Positions 24,178-36,974 of a stretch of 64,000 nt of DNA are shown one piece after another. Location: NCBI GenBank assembly GCA_947044365.1, contig OX345636.1:27083466-27147465 (forward strand), written 5' to 3'. This DNA is from Petrosia ficiformis (lineage: Eukaryota; Porifera; Demospongiae; Haplosclerida; Petrosiidae). Both the position numbers and the translations under genes were made by a program. Below the pieces are notes generated by a model that was given only the letters and a program-made list of their open reading frames with translations, did no database searches and was not told where the DNA came from. How positions within the stretch are numbered: position 1 is the first letter of the stretch; each line of letters begins with the position of its first letter.

Positions 24178-25477
24178 AAAGACGACTACCGTATTTCAAG
24201 GGCCCTTGGACTGGCAAGACAAATTGTGAGCGCTTTTTCAGCCAGCTAGAAGAGGAGAAGGGAGCTAATGAATACTCAAGCTGCTAAAATCTTCCCCAAC
24301 ACAGATTGATCAAGTGAGTGATTGAATAGTTATATCGTTAGCACCTGTAAGATGAACCATGAGATAATTGTATAATTCTTTATAATAATATTAGGATTGT
24401 CCTACTCGCTGGGGATAAAAGGAGGCAATGGTGACCTCTTTACTGGAGCAGGAGGATGCTATACGAGTAGTGCTCACTTCAGACCGAAAGATGAGTCATC
24501 TTGTACCAATGTGATAAAACATAGAAGTTCTGGAATCCATTTTGAAAGCATTATCCCTGATTTCTGAATTAACTGATTTTCTTTCTGGAGAAAACCACAT
24601 AACTGTCTCTGCAGTTATGCTAGTCTCGCATAATCTTGAAACAAACATACTGTTAGCTAAAGAAGATGATACCGCACTCACCAGAGACATCAAGAAAACA
24701 GTCATTGAAGATTTGCATGCCCGTTATACTTATCCCAATGTACTACAGCTACTTTATACTGCCACCTTTTTAGACCCCCGTTATAAAACAAATTACTGTA
24801 AAAACAAGGAAGATTTGAAAAGAATCATTTGAAGAGCAGGCTAAAGAGTTCATGCAGTCAGAGAGCACAGCGGAATCACTGGTGCAGTCTACTGCCACAC
24901 AGTCACCTCCTCCAAAGAAGAAGAAATTGTGTGCCTTGGTTGAGGAAGAGTCAATGGACCTTTCTCCTGAAGTGAAAGTTGCAAATGAAGTTGAGTCATA
25001 CTTAGGTTCCCCTAACCTTGACATAGGAAGTGATTTGTCCCCATTGAAATGGTGGAAGGAACATACCAACTCCTATCCTACATTAGCCAAATTAGCTATC
25101 AAGATTCTTTGTGTGTGTGCAATAAGTTGTGCTTCAGAACGGAGAGATTCCATTAAAATCCCGCTATCCCACAGGTTATTCTTAATCATTTTCACATGGG
25201 TGGCCAACTAAAATAGTGCTTACCAGCAAGAGTCAATTGATATAAGCGACTACTTGTTCAGTCTATACTACAGTATGTCAAAAAAGTATGTTTTATATAT
25301 AGATCTAGTATTATAGAAGTCTGAACTAGTGTTTCAAGCATTGTTTGATGCCTAAAAACACTCATGGGTGTGAACAATCATAGAAACACGTGGTTAGTCA
25401 GCATTTACATGTAGTTGTATTGCTATATTCTATTTTAAATTACCGTGGTAGTATAACAGCCAATACCATCCAGCTCT
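24172..25477 (+). mobile_element. hAT transposon copy C, 5' truncated
   Basis: Nearly identical to copy A from GAAAGACGACTACC onward, including the intron and end CCATCCAGCTCTA at 25477. The transposase is interrupted in different places from copy A: an early stop after NCKNKEDLKRII and a TAA where A has TGG near 24512. The C-terminal block is better preserved here: LSPLKWWKEHTNSYPTLAKL and CAISCASER. Confidence 0.8.
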
Positions 25478-25677
25478 AATGTAGGCATTGTCATTGCATT
25501 ACCTCCGAATGATCATATTCATTGAATGAGACACACCCACTAATGATACATCTCGAGAACAACAGGAATTAACATATATCCTATAATATAATACATGTAC
25601 ATACATGTACATGTACATGTGTATACATGCACACAGTAGATGTATTACCAAGAAATAATACCAATACTAATAGTACA

Positions 25678-25872
25678 TGTATATAAGTACTACTAGTACA
25701 TGTATACATGTACTACAAGTACATTGATACAAATACTACAAGTACATGTATATAAATACTTCAAGTACATGTACACAAATACTGCTAGTACATGTACACA
25801 AATACTGCAAGTACATGTATACAAATACTACAAGTACATGTATACAAATACTACAAGTACATGTATACAAGT
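25678..25872. repeat. 23-bp minisatellite
   Basis: Unit of about 23 bp, ACAAATACTACAAGTACATG plus TAT, repeated about eight times with small changes. It ends at the left TIR of the Tc1/mariner element. The reading frame through it is not a gene. Confidence 0.85.
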
Positions 25873-26112
25873 ACAGTAGAAAACAAAAAAAAATTCACGT
25901 TCTGTCTTTGTTCTACGACCGTAGTACGAAACGCTCCGTTCCGTAGTTAACCCGTACCGTTTTAGCTACATAGCGTGTAAACAACGTTTCTACGACGATG
26001 CTAATTTTAGCGTATAAACTACGTTTCGATGGTACACTCTACGTCGTTTACTATGACGTAATTGCACATGCGTAGTTGTAATTCATGTGTGAAGCAGAAG
26101 CTAGCTGTGAAG

Positions 26113-27188
26113 ATGGTCTACAGTAGTTACAAGAAAGAACGTATCGTTTTCCTTTATAGCCAGGGGTTTAAGCCACCAACTATCAGGAAAATCCTTTCAG
26201 AAGAAGGAATGTTTGCTACAAGAGAAGGGATTCACAAATTTCTACTAAGACGACCAGGTTCTGGTCATCCATCGAAAATAACAGCCGCAATCAAATGAGG
26301 TTGGACGATGAAACAACAGCGTGTCAATTACATAAACTGCTGGCTTCGAATGGATATGAGTTGAGTCTGCTGACTATCTTGCGGTGTCGATCTTCCTTGG
26401 GTTGGTGGACGTTTAGAGGCAGTGCCTACTGTCAGTTGATCAGGGAACCTAACAGATTGAAAAGACTACATTGGGCTATACAGCACCAGCAAGATGATTT
26501 CGAAAATGTTGTGTACACAGACGAGTGCACTGTACAATTGGAATCACATAGGCGTTTTTGCTGCAGAAAGAAGGGAGAAGCTCCCCGTCCAAAACCCAGG
26601 TACTGTATAATATAACTATGTATACACATATATTATTATAACTGTAGCCTATTATTATCTTAAAACAATAACAAATTATTTTGCTAATAATTACTGTTAT
26701 GTATAATTATTATTACAGACCAAAACATCCACCAAAAAGTCCACATATGGGCAGGCATCAGCAAGAGGGGAAGCACTGGTATATGTATATTTGATGGAAT
26801 AATGGACAAAGAACTGTATACTGACATATTGGATCAAACGTTACTACCATTTGTTAAATCTGTTTACCCTGATGGTCACCGTTTCATGGCAGACAACGAT
26901 CCTAAACACACTTCTAAAGCAGCACTAACATTTCTGGAAGATAACAACATCTATTGGTGGCGGACACCACCAGAATCACCAGATTTGAACCCAATTGAGA
27001 ACATGTGGCACGAACTGAAGGAATATGTAAGGAGAGAAATAAAGTCTAAAACCAAAGAGCAACTAGTTGATGGAATAAAGGCATTCTGGAGGCCTGTTGA
27101 TGTAGTGAAATGCAAGAAATATATTGGGCATTTGCAAAAGGTTATTCCTAAAGTAATTGAACTTGATGGTAGAGCTACTGGATACTAG
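26113..27188 (+). pseudogene. Tc1/mariner transposase (DD34E), frameshifted
   Basis: The N-terminal helix-turn-helix is visible (SYKKERIVFLYSQGFKPPTI). The triad is present: D in VVYTDECTVQLE, D in FMADNDPKHTS, E in LNPIENMWHELK, with 34 residues between the last two. A GT-AG intron lies at about 26600-26719. Breaks: a frame change at about 26295 and an extra A in the A run at about 26738 that shifts WAGISKRGSTGI out of frame. Catalytic residues survive, so loss of function is recent or the breaks are assembly errors in homopolymers. C-terminal end at 27188. Confidence 0.85.
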
Positions 27189-27533
27189 TTGGTGGCTTTA
27201 AACGCCTGGATACACTTCTTTTTTTTTTTTTGTTTACGGTTTTTTTCAAAACCACCAATCTTTTTTTTTTTGTCTCTTAACGGTTTTTTTCCAATTTTCC
27301 AAAAGAATTTTGCCTTAACTATCTGGTCATGTAAAAAATCAATCAATAGTAATTATATTTGTTGTTTCTATAATAATTTGTGCAGTATTAATAATAATTA
27401 TATTTGTTGTTTCTAATTTGTACAATATTAATCATATTTGTTGTTTCTAAAATAATAATTATTTGTGCAAGTTAATCTATTTAAATGGCTTGGAATGTGA
27501 TGATAATTATGATAACTATGAAACAGTAATAGA

Positions 27534-30134
27534 TTAACAAGACTTGCTTGCTCGTAATCGTTTGCATGATTGTCCAATAGCATTAACACATTGACACCAT
27601 ATAATTGATTCAAATTCGACAGGATTGGACCAATAGACTGGGAAGAGGGAAAAGACTGTTTGTTTCAAGTTATTCAACTCTTGCTGTGGAAGAGCTGGGT
27701 AGCTGTTACATCCCATCACTGTGCATCTCACAAGAATATCCTCACCAAAAAATGCTTCTTTAGCTAGCTTGACAGCTAATGTTCCTATAACATTATTTTT
27801 ACGCAAATTAGGATATTTTTGAATAACATGGTCAGCAGGAACCAGTTTATCTTTTTTAATTTTAGAAGAAGGAAGTGGCTCACTTTTACCTTTAGACTTT
27901 CTATTGGTTGGCACTGAGGAGGGACTAAACTGGTTTCACTAAGCTGGTGGGGTTCTTGTTGATAATTGTTGTAGTTATTTGGATTGGGGTGAATTTGGGG
28001 AATTGCAGTGGATGTAGTTTGGGGAATGGCTGGGGATGTAGAGTTATATTCGTAGTTATATGTTTCTGGTAAAGGTGGAGGATCACATACATCACCAATA
28101 TTAATATCTGATAGCTGAAGTGGTTCTAGTGGTTGGAATAGAAGTTTTTCCAATTCTTGTATTCTTTTAAAAGCCTCTAATGTTAATTTTTCTTGTTCAT
28201 CAAGTCGAAACTGCAATTCATGAAGAGTAACCTCCAGTAACAGTGGATCTACACAATGGAGCAAAAATTGAATGCACTACTTTTAATTATAGTTATAATA
28301 TGCTCAGTTTTTGTTTTAAAATATAGTGTGAAGGCCACACCTACCACCTCCAATAGAAACACACAATCATTACACATTTTACTAGTGTTGCTTTAGAAAT
28401 TTAATTTTAGTTTAGTTTAGTTATAGTTAGCTTTGACATCACGAAATAATTTTTAGTTAGTTAACTTAATGTAGTTTTAATTTTCACACAATAGTTTTAG
28501 TTATATAGTTAGAGTGATTGCCATCAAAGACTAAGGATCACTTTGATACTGATTGAACCCTAACCTAAATGAACCACATAATGATATTCATGAGATTTTG
28601 ATGGCAATGTTATATATAGTTAGCTTCAATGGTGATTACATGCTTTACAAAATAATTATTAACCACTCATTACATTTACAGTTTACATTACAAAAGATAT
28701 TGACTTTATTTTCTGGAGCAATAGCCAGCACTAGAGAAAACACACTTAATTATACCTGTCTATTTGGTAACTACTGTATAATACCAAACAGGACTAGCCT
28801 TAGGTCTGCCTTCCTTAATACAGCTGCACATGAGCACAACCTCATTATCACCTTATCACCATTTCTTGTGAAAGACTCTTTTGTCACCCATTTACAAGGA
28901 ATGTGATAAAAGATTATCAAAGTGTTCCAAACTTTAAAGTATAGCCATAGCTTGTAAAGAGTGGTTAAGAAACATTGTAGTTAGTTTAGTTCAATCACTA
29001 ACAAGATTTACTAAAGGTGAAATGGGCTAACTAAAATTTAGTTTTAGTTTACTAAAACAACACACTGTATTTTACACATTTTACATATTACACATACCAA
29101 TCTCACCTGATTCTGATATAGCATCTTGTTCACTTTCATCTGCAATATGTACTTCATTAACATTTTCATCTTCCATAATTGGTAATTCATTAAGTCTTGG
29201 TATAATGGCTGGAGTAATATCTGGAGTATTAGGTTGCTCATCATTATTTTCACATTTGTCGTTATGGTCTGTAACTGTTATTATCGATCCTTTTGGCTTA
29301 TGTTTATCTGTAAAAACAGAAAAAATGATAATTCCAAATCTTAGTGAGAACTAAAAACTCTAAAAACTCACTAGCAGGTTTAGGTTTTTCTTTTCCTATA
29401 CAAGGCCGTTTTGGTGTTTTGTTTTTAACAAGCTTGCTCCTCTTTCTTGATGCAGTTTTTACAGCATTTTCTAACAGTAATAATAAGTGAATTAATTACA
29501 AGTGTTATAATTATTATTACCCTTTCCCTCATTCTCTTTATTTTCTCCTCCTACTAGAACTTCATGGTTGTCTACTAAAAAGCTTTCTTCAAGTTTTTCT
29601 AAATATTTCACATCACCTGGAAAACAATTTTTATGTTATCTACTTCCTTTATACATCACTCTCAAGCTAAAATGTCCCTTTGAGATATTACAGATTCACT
29701 TACAATGTTTATGCCCACTCCATTGTAGCCTACAGACTTAATATATAACTGTATGTTTGCTTAGTTTTTCTCCATTGACACTGTAAGTGTATTAGGCAAA
29801 AACAAGTATAAACGAACCTGTAGCAGTTCATTCTGTTCTGTTACAATTATAACAAAGATAATATAACATGACTTACCTATATCAACAACCAAGCCACTAT
29901 ATACTTTTGATCTCTCTTTAACTGAGCATTTTGACCCTTTACTTAGAGTACTCAACTCCTCCACTAGTGCCGTTTCTTTCACAATACTCACCGAGTTATC
30001 TTCTTCAAAATATACAAGGATCATTTGCTCTATTAAAAAGATTTGTGAATAATCTGAATATTCACTAATTTATTTTTTAAAATCTTAATAACTAACTTTT
30101 CTTAGCCTCTTTCAACGCTGCTCTCATTGCCATT
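27534..30134 (-). CDS. BEN-domain protein carried by the Tc1/mariner element
   Basis: Minus-strand exons: about 30134-30105 (MAMRAALKEAKK), 30030-29880 (MILVYFEEDNSV, then KVYSGLVVDI), about 29619-29530, 29472-29371 (basic), 29309-29101 (acidic), 28255 to about 27915 (coiled coil LDEQEKLTLEAFKRIQELEK, then a Pro/Thr/Asn-rich linker) and 27914-27534. The last exon is a BEN domain: KLVPADHVIQKYPNL, GTLAVKLAKEAFFGEDIL, FSLFPVYW and IGQSCKRLR. BEN domains bind DNA and chromatin proteins. A frame change near 27915 coincides with CCTCCTCAG, which may be a splice acceptor or a real frameshift. The gene starts near the right TIR. Whether it assists transposition or was captured is unknown. Confidence 0.65.
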
Positions 30135-30299
30135 CTCTGATTTCTCTCTCGTTCTTCCTCCACGTGCTGTCAAGTGGATACCGTAAAGAGGGCGTTGACC
30201 GTTCCGTATAAACGAATTTTCATCGTTCCGTATAAACGGATTTTCATCGTTTTTCCAAAACGCAACGCAATCTAACACTTACAGTTTCGTAACCCAGGG

Positions 30300-30850
30300 G
30301 CTTTTGAAAAAAGAATGAATTAATTTTAATAATAATTCCAACCACACCTACCATGGATGTAATATACTGATTGCGAGGTGTGGCTCAGCATCTCATTAAA
30401 ATCAAAACCTTCGTTGCAAATGAATACAGGCAATTTGCAACTTTCTCCAACTTCTGGAGCAATCTAACACTCACCTCAACCTTGCTTACCAATTACTGCA
30501 AGCACAGCATCTACTCAAGTCTGCACACGAACGCTATTTGTCACTTATTGTCCCAACATCCCTTTCTCTCTCGCTAGAACCAGCTAGAAACCCAAGTCTA
30601 TACATCACACAAACATCAACATAACGTTCTACTCTCCTTTCACTTTTTTATTTTTTTTATTTTTTTTAAGTACCCTAAGCTAACTTCAAAGTAACATCAA
30701 AGGGCGGACACTTGAATCAAAGCACCGCTAGACCACATCCAACGAAGTGTGGGCGTTTTGAACAATAGAATGCCGACACGCCGCCACCACATTGGTATAC
30801 TCTTGTAACGTACAGTAATTTGGGGTGTGGTACATCCAAGACCCAGCCAT
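30300..30850 (+). repeat. R1 repeat, fullest copy
   Basis: Joins in one unit the two halves seen separately at 9410-9620 and 245-555 (both minus strand). An open frame near 30430-30590 includes NTHLNLAYQLLQAQHLLKSA. The copy is nested between the BEN gene and the right TIR of the Tc1/mariner element. Confidence 0.75.
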
Positions 30851-31042
30851 TGCAGTGAAATTTAGCAATGGAGGTGTGGTACTTCCTATCTGACAGGATG
30901 TTGTAAAATTACAACACTAAAAAACTGAAAGTGCTAAACGTAGCGTTTAGACAGCGTTGATACAGCGTTTTCACCGTTTATCGTTCCGTACTACGGTAGT
31001 AGTACGAAAACAGAACGTGAACTTTTTTTGTTTTCTACTGTA

Positions 31043-32381
31043 TTTGCCAGAACACGAACAATTTCGTTACGCACAGATGCAGTCAGTGCACGTTTCTTTT
31101 CATGATCAGTTTCTAACTTTATACATTCCATGATTCTCGGTGGCCAGCTACTAGGAACAGCAAACTCTTTACTTTGTAGGCTAGACGCAGATGTCAATGA
31201 CACCTCATCATCCGACACAAGATAAGTGGTAGAGGTACCAGCTTCACTGTTACTAGAGCTTTCTGGAGTTACTGATCTATCCAGTTGAACAGGACTGATG
31301 ACATCTGCTTTCATTACAGGTGTGTTAGTATCCATTGGAGCAGCACTGACATCCTTAGTTTTCTAAAGAATCAAACATATTACATATTACACTATACATC
31401 ATTCAAGTCAAGGGTGCAAAAATGCTCATATGACTTCAAGATAAATATACATACATATATACGTACATATATATACAAGTATTTCACAACAATTAAACCA
31501 GAAGATTTGAAGCTTAATTATAGCCCGATTGCAATTGTTTCAAAACTGAGTGACAACGCAATTCTATTATCATACATACAACAACTTTTACCTTCAGAAC
31601 GAGCGCCGTCGGGACGGGACCCTCGCCTACGTGGCAAGGTAATACAAACTATAATTTCGAATATAATATGCCAAAAGATTATAATTATCATTGCTCGTTT
31701 GTATGGTCATATAATAATGAGAATGTTTACTTCAGATTGTTTAGTTTGTGTATAAAACATATTAAGTTATAAAACCGTACTGGCATGTTAGTTTTTATAA
31801 TAATATTATAATAGATATATTATATATATATATATATATATAAACTAACATGTCACTACTTATTACTTAGTATGATTATACTAGTCTCTTCCTTTTCTAT
31901 ACTATAAGTCTTACATTTTAGTCTCTGTATTATCTGAAAGAAGAAAGAAAGATCCTCAATTCGTCTTGTGAAATATTCCACAAAGACAGCATAGACAGGT
32001 CCTCAAAACTGCTGACGTTCAAGTAACGTGCACAGCACATGACTTTGAAAAATTGAAATAGGCGGAGTTTGAAAGTAATGGAGAATGCTTGGAGCCAGTA
32101 CTCGATGTTGTAGCAACCACTACCCAAATTTTGTTTGCTTTTATGTAGTGCTTTGCTAGCGATAGTCATGATACAGGAGTAGTTATGTTTTGATGTGTCC
32201 AGATGCCTCCACGAGTCTTCTCAAGTCTGGAAACAGTAACCGTGAGTTATAAACATTGTGATAACTTTATAACCGAAAGGTTTAAGAAGAATTCCTACGT
32301 TATTTTTTTTCCTTGTATAATTTGAAGTCTACCAGTACCCCTTTTGAAATGTCAATGTTTTTATTTTTCCAGAAAAATTGC

Positions 32382-32420
<39 letters not shown>

Positions 32421-32880
32421 AAACGATTACCGTACCCTTCCGCCTACGCTACGCGGCGAGGGTAATCAGTAGAACTATTTTCTTACCAAGATCAGGGGCG
32501 CACTATGTCCCTAACATCCTGTTCAGACAATCCACAAATTTCTTCTCCATCTATATAATTTTCTATAGATGAAAAATTAAAACTAAGAACAACCAAAAAA
32601 AAAACGTACATACATGCCTACATATATATATACACCTTCAAACTTCTCGGTGAATTCGTTTGGAATGCCCTTTTCTTGAAGCCACGAAGCCATCTCAGCA
32701 ACATCTATTTTGTAATATTGGTGGGGCGTTCGCTTGAATCTAATGAAGTCGCCATCACAGTACACACAGGACTACAAGAAGAGGGACATTACAACTCAAC
32801 AGTAACCACAGCAAAATGTGGCGCCCAATCGGGGTGGCAATTGTGCAATGACCTTTGGTAGGCGTGGTCAGATTGTTTAT
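31043..32880. other. No supported gene; microsatellites
   Basis: Holds a (TA)n run at about 31812-31842 flanked by inverted CATGTTAGTTTTTA / TAAACTAACATG, and a (CA)n run at 32384-32416 followed by CTTCCGCCTACGC. A minus-strand frame at 30991-31335 is Ser/Thr-rich and coding-like (VSDDEVSLTSASSLQSKEF), crossing the right TIR at 31042. It might be an exon of a neighbouring gene, but no partner exon was found. Confidence 0.4.
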
Positions 32881-32900
32881 CTAATTGGAGCCCAAACACC

Positions 32901-35738
32901 ATGTGCTCGATGCAGTGTCCTCTTTGTGATTGTTTATCACCCTCTCTGAAATTTTATGTGAGCCATCTGAGAACATCGTATTCTAAAGACCCGTCGTTTC
33001 ACATTATATGTGGTCTCAATGGAAGCAGGGAAGTTTTCTTGGCATTTTCAGCTTTCAACAGCCACTTGTACAGGCGTCACCGAGCAGAAATGGAAATTTT
33101 AAGCAGCAAGAGTCAGTCAAGCAATGAATTTGAGAAAGCTGATTCACTAGAGAATGTCAAAGAAGGAGAAAACGTATATGACCATATGAATGATACTGAC
33201 CAGTACATTGACTTGTCCAATCATGCTGTGCCAGAAGAGCATGATGCTGAGAGGCAATGGCAATCTGATACTTCTGATCAACAAACACCTAGTTTTAGTC
33301 AAACTGACAGCAGCTAAGATGATTTTGCAATTGAGAGAAGGTTATCAAGTGTCACAAGTTGCAATATCCAATACTATTGCCTGCTGTAGATCACTTTGTG
33401 AACAGGCTGTTAATGAATTAAAGGGAGATGTAATTGATGCTTTAAGTATTGGTAATGACAAGCAAAATCAGCTGAACCATGTTTTGAAAACGAATTACAA
33501 TCCTTTCAAGGACATTGAGACTAACTACTTATTTGAAAAATTCAGTGTAGATCATTTTGGATGCTTAGTAAGTTTTATTTCTATAGTCCATTGGCATTTA
33601 CGGATTTCTTAATATTTATGCTTTCCATACTGGTGAATTCACTAATATACTTTTAAAGCTTATATACAACTTGTTATTCATGAGTAAACTGTGAACGCAA
33701 ATGGACTTCAAGCTTACATGTACATTCATACATAGCATATACATATGTGTATACGTAGTTACATACATATATAAATTTACAAGCATGTAATACGTGTTCA
33801 ACATACATGTACACATGCTGTTCTCTGTTTATCCTGAGTCACACTCTAGTGCTATAGCTTGCTCATCTACAGTTATTATTTTCTTTAATAGGAAGCTGAA
33901 GAGATCCCCTTTGGAAGTCTATACTTTGTTGATCAGTGTACCAATAATAGTCATCGAAAGGTCAGCAAAACAGACAACTTTTACTATGTACCCCTTTACT
34001 CACCAGCACTTACAAAGCTTATGGAGTTAGATGACTACCTTGCTGAAGTGTTAAACCCTCATTCATTGAATGGTATATTTATATTTTTGTGATGGAACTT
34101 CATTTCGGTCACACCCAATATTTAGTGTACATCCACAGGCACTACAGATCATTGCTTATTATGATGAGTTAGAAGTTGTAAACCCATTGGGATCTTATAC
34201 AAAAATACATAAGCTTGTATGTTTATTATTTTCCTTGGCAATGTTAGGCCTCAGTTCAGATCAACTCTGAAAAACATTCATCTTTTAGCAGTTGGGCGGT
34301 CACTTGATATCCAGAATTATGTTATAAATGTTTTCCTTTCGCCATTTGTTGAAGACCTTAAATGGCTTCATGGAATTACTATATATATTAATGGAGAGTC
34401 TAATATTTTGTATGAAGCTTTACTTGCCTTTCTGGCAGACACACTTGCCGCACATGCATGTCGTTTGCTTTACGTGTTTGCCGTACATGTATGATTACTT
34501 ATCATCATCAACTACCAAATTGTTTTTCAGAAACGCCACATTCGCTTAGAACAGTTGATGGTCACTTCAAACATTTTAGTCTACTTTCTGGACCTTTGCA
34601 ATCTCATTACTCAACTGCATATGGGGTTACTTACTATTCTATCTTGGAAGATGTCCCAGGGTTTTCTGTTATAAATGGCCTTCCTCATGATATAATGCTC
34701 GATTTGTACGAAGGAATACATGTAGTTCCATATGAAATGAACCTCCTATTATGCTACTGTTTGGATAGAAAATATTTCACCATTGACGAATTAAATGGAA
34801 GAATGGATAGATTTGGTTTTCAAGCTGATAATAAGCCTCGTCATATAGATCCAAATACCCGAGCTGATGATTTGAAAGTTAGACAATCTGCGTCACAAAT
34901 GCTAACACTTAGCCAACAGTTTCCAATGTTAGTTGGTGATAGAATTCTAGTTGATGACCCAGTTTGGAATCATTTTCTACTGTTACTGAAAATTTGTAAA
35001 ATAGCAAACTCACTTATATGCACACCCAACACAATTGCATATTTGAGAATCCTAATTGAAGAAAAGCTCAAGAATTTTAAAATCATTTATCCCGATGCAA
35101 AATGTCTTCCTAAACATCATTATATGGTACATTATCCCTCTCAAATAGAAAGGCTTGGACCTTCATTCATGGACAATGAGGCAGGAATCAAAATTGAGTT
35201 TTGTGAAAAGAATTTCTCGTCAAAGCAACTTTAAAAACATTTGTAAAACTGTTGCAAAAAAACACCTTTTTTGGATGTGTTACCAGTTACAAAATGGCCA
35301 GAATCTACTCAAACTATAAGTCACCTTCAGCACGAAATTTAGGTCATGTACATTATTAGATGAAGACCAATGTGTCCAAGATGACTTTCTCCAAATTGCA
35401 CCAGCATTTGACGTGTACTTGAAAATAAAACATGTTGATTGTTGACATTTCAAAGCTCAACATTACGAAAAGGAACATTTATATTACTGGTTTATGATAT
35501 TTTTACCCTAAGTTTTGGTTTAATAGCAGATATATTATGTTGTGATGACATTATTATTTTGTACTTTGAGAAGTACATTGGTGAAGTGTTTGATTCCCAT
35601 TTCAATGCATATAGAATCAGATCTGTTGGTGAATTTGGTGTTGTAAATTTATTTAACATTTTTGATGATTGTCCAATTATGTCAAATTTTATTCATTCAA
35701 TCAATGATTTGTATGCAATATTGTTTTATTACTATTGA
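32901..35738 (+). pseudogene. Tnp2-like transposase of a second family, with N-terminal C2H2-type finger
   Basis: Exon 1 starts at 32901 and carries a finger, MQCPLCDC ... FNSHLYRRHR. After a premature stop (33315) the sequence reads on as AAKMILQLREGYQVSQVAI and NYLFEKFSVDHFG to a donor at about 33569. Later exons from about 33890 contain YYDELEVVNPLGSYTKIHKL, VRPQFRSTLKNIHLLAVGRS, FVEDLKWLHGI and ALLAFLADTLAAHA. The last part (34458-35234) has CRTCMIT, VPGFSVINGLPHDIMLDLYE and PKHHYMVHYPSQIERLGP. LPHDIMLDLYEG occupies the place of DPMHNLF in CACTA Tnp2. The frame then breaks several times; a C-terminal piece is readable to 35738. Inactive. The family is common in sponges and cnidarians from memory. 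Confidence 0.6.
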
Positions 35739-36049
35739 ATAAGTGTTATTTATTAAAATAAAATTTTTAAGTTCAGTATAATGTGGGTGGGGCATGGGCA
35801 TGGGCAGCTGTATAAATTTTTCAGTTTTTCCGCTGATTATTGTGGTGGGCATCTGTTTGTACATCCCAGTTGATACCCATGTATTGTACTACTGTTAAAC
35901 CATGCAGTTGTGTTCAAGAGTATAATCACCTACTCATCCCTAGAGAGGAAACACTCACGATTAAATAATGCATATAAAGATACAGAATACCAGAAAGGTT
36001 AAATTAAACCCAAAAATTTTTAATTCAATTTAAAAAAAGTGATACTAAC

Positions 36050-36309
36050 TTTCATAAAGTTGTTACAAATATCAGTATTGATTTAACGTTATATTGGTTG
36101 CTTTTAACATTATTGTTGTTGAAACAACCAAATTTATCTTTGTTAATTTAACTGCTTTGGGTTATTTTTACCATAAAGTTGTAATAAAATATCAATGTTG
36201 ATTTAACCTTGCTTTGGTTTTTTTAACATTATTTTTGTTGAAACAACCAAATTTAGCATTAGTTGAATTAACTGCTGTGGGTTATTTTAACCATCAATTT
36301 TTGGCAGTG
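36050..36309. repeat. ~118-bp tandem duplication ending in a CACTG terminus
   Basis: Two copies of a unit containing TTGTTGAAACAACCAAATTTA and GGGTTATTTT lie at about 36052-36170 and 36171-36295. The segment ends TTTTTGGCAGTG, which on the other strand starts CACTGCCAAAAA. CACTG is a CACTA-like end, so this may be the right terminus of the element that carried the transposase at 32901-35738. No left partner was found. Confidence 0.45.
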
Positions 36310-36485
36310 TATCTGTTTGCATAATTGACAGTGCACTTCAGTCCTTTTTTCTTGTCAGGCTCTATATATTTCCCATCCATGCTAGAGAATACAAAAAATC
36401 CCACACAATGCTCTTTGAGCCTTCCAATCTCATTAGCTCTTCAGCCATAATTCTTTTCAACACATTACTAACTCACACAGTAATA

Positions 36486-36740
36486 TTTCATACGCATGTG
36501 CACACATCACGTGTGTGGTCAATGCATATGCGCACTCACCACATGTGTGGTCAATGCGTATGCACACACACACCACATGTGTGGTCAAGCGTATGTGCAC
36601 ACACACCACATGTGTGGTCAATGTGTATGCACACACACACCACATGTGTGGACAGTGCGTATGCACACGAACCACATGTGCATATATATGCGCACACACC
36701 AAGTGTGTGGTCAATGCGTATGCGCACACACCACGTGGTT
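36486..36740. repeat. 33-36-bp minisatellite
   Basis: About seven copies of ACATGTGTGGTCAATGCGTA plus TGCACACACACC. All six frames are open in places because the unit lacks stops; these frames are artefacts. Confidence 0.9.
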
Positions 36741-36769
36741 ACTATCAATAGTAGAAAATTAATAATTGT

Positions 36770-36832
36770 GATCGCAATTGGTCTTCTACTATCACGATAT
36801 ATCACATTATCGATACTATCGCTCAGCCCTAG
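36770..36832. mobile_element. hAT-like terminus
   Basis: The segment ends GCTCAGCCCTAG; its reverse complement, TAGGGCTGAGCGATAGTATC, is a typical hAT or hAT-MITE end. It abuts the ABCB exon region at its right. No partner end was identified. Confidence 0.4.
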
Positions 36833-36890
36833 TATGTACACATGTACATGTATGTCTGAGTATGTTTGTATTATATGTATTGTATTGTAG

Positions 36891-36974
36891 GAGATTGGAT
36901 GGTTTGATGAAGAGAAGAATTCTGCAGGAGCATTAACAACTAGACTATCTGAAGATGTAGCACAATTACAAGGA
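36891..36974 (+). pseudogene. Isolated exon of an ABC subfamily-B transporter (P-glycoprotein-like)
   Basis: An 84-bp exon between TTGTATTGTAG and GTGAGT encodes EIGWFDEEKNSAGALTTRLS followed by EDVAQLQG. This matches the WFD...N..GALTTRL segment of the second transmembrane domain of ABCB1-type pumps. No neighbouring ABCB exon could be found on either side. It is either an orphan exon moved by a transposon or the remnant of a lost gene. Confidence 0.65.

Larger units (their letters stand above)
25872..31042. mobile_element. Tc1/mariner-type element carrying a BEN-domain gene
   Basis: Inverted ends CAGTAGAAAACAAAAAAA plus TTCACGTTCTGT (left, from 25874) and its reverse complement (right, ending 31040) are flanked by TA on both sides, as expected for Tc1/mariner. 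Similarity extends about 60 bp, including CCGTAGTACG. Subterminal copies of CGTTCCGTATAAACG lie at 30200-30240. Inside are a Tc1-type transposase (plus) and a BEN-domain gene (minus), tail to tail. An R1 repeat of about 550 bp has inserted at 30300-30850. Confidence 0.8.

Noticed and set aside
25746..25946. ORF rich in Tyr/Thr/Cys
   Set aside because: Translation of the 23-bp minisatellite running into the Tc1 TIR.
36408..36890. 160-residue ORF and its mirror frames
   Set aside because: Cys/His-rich translations come from the ACATGTGTGG minisatellite; several frames on both strands are open, so this is low complexity.
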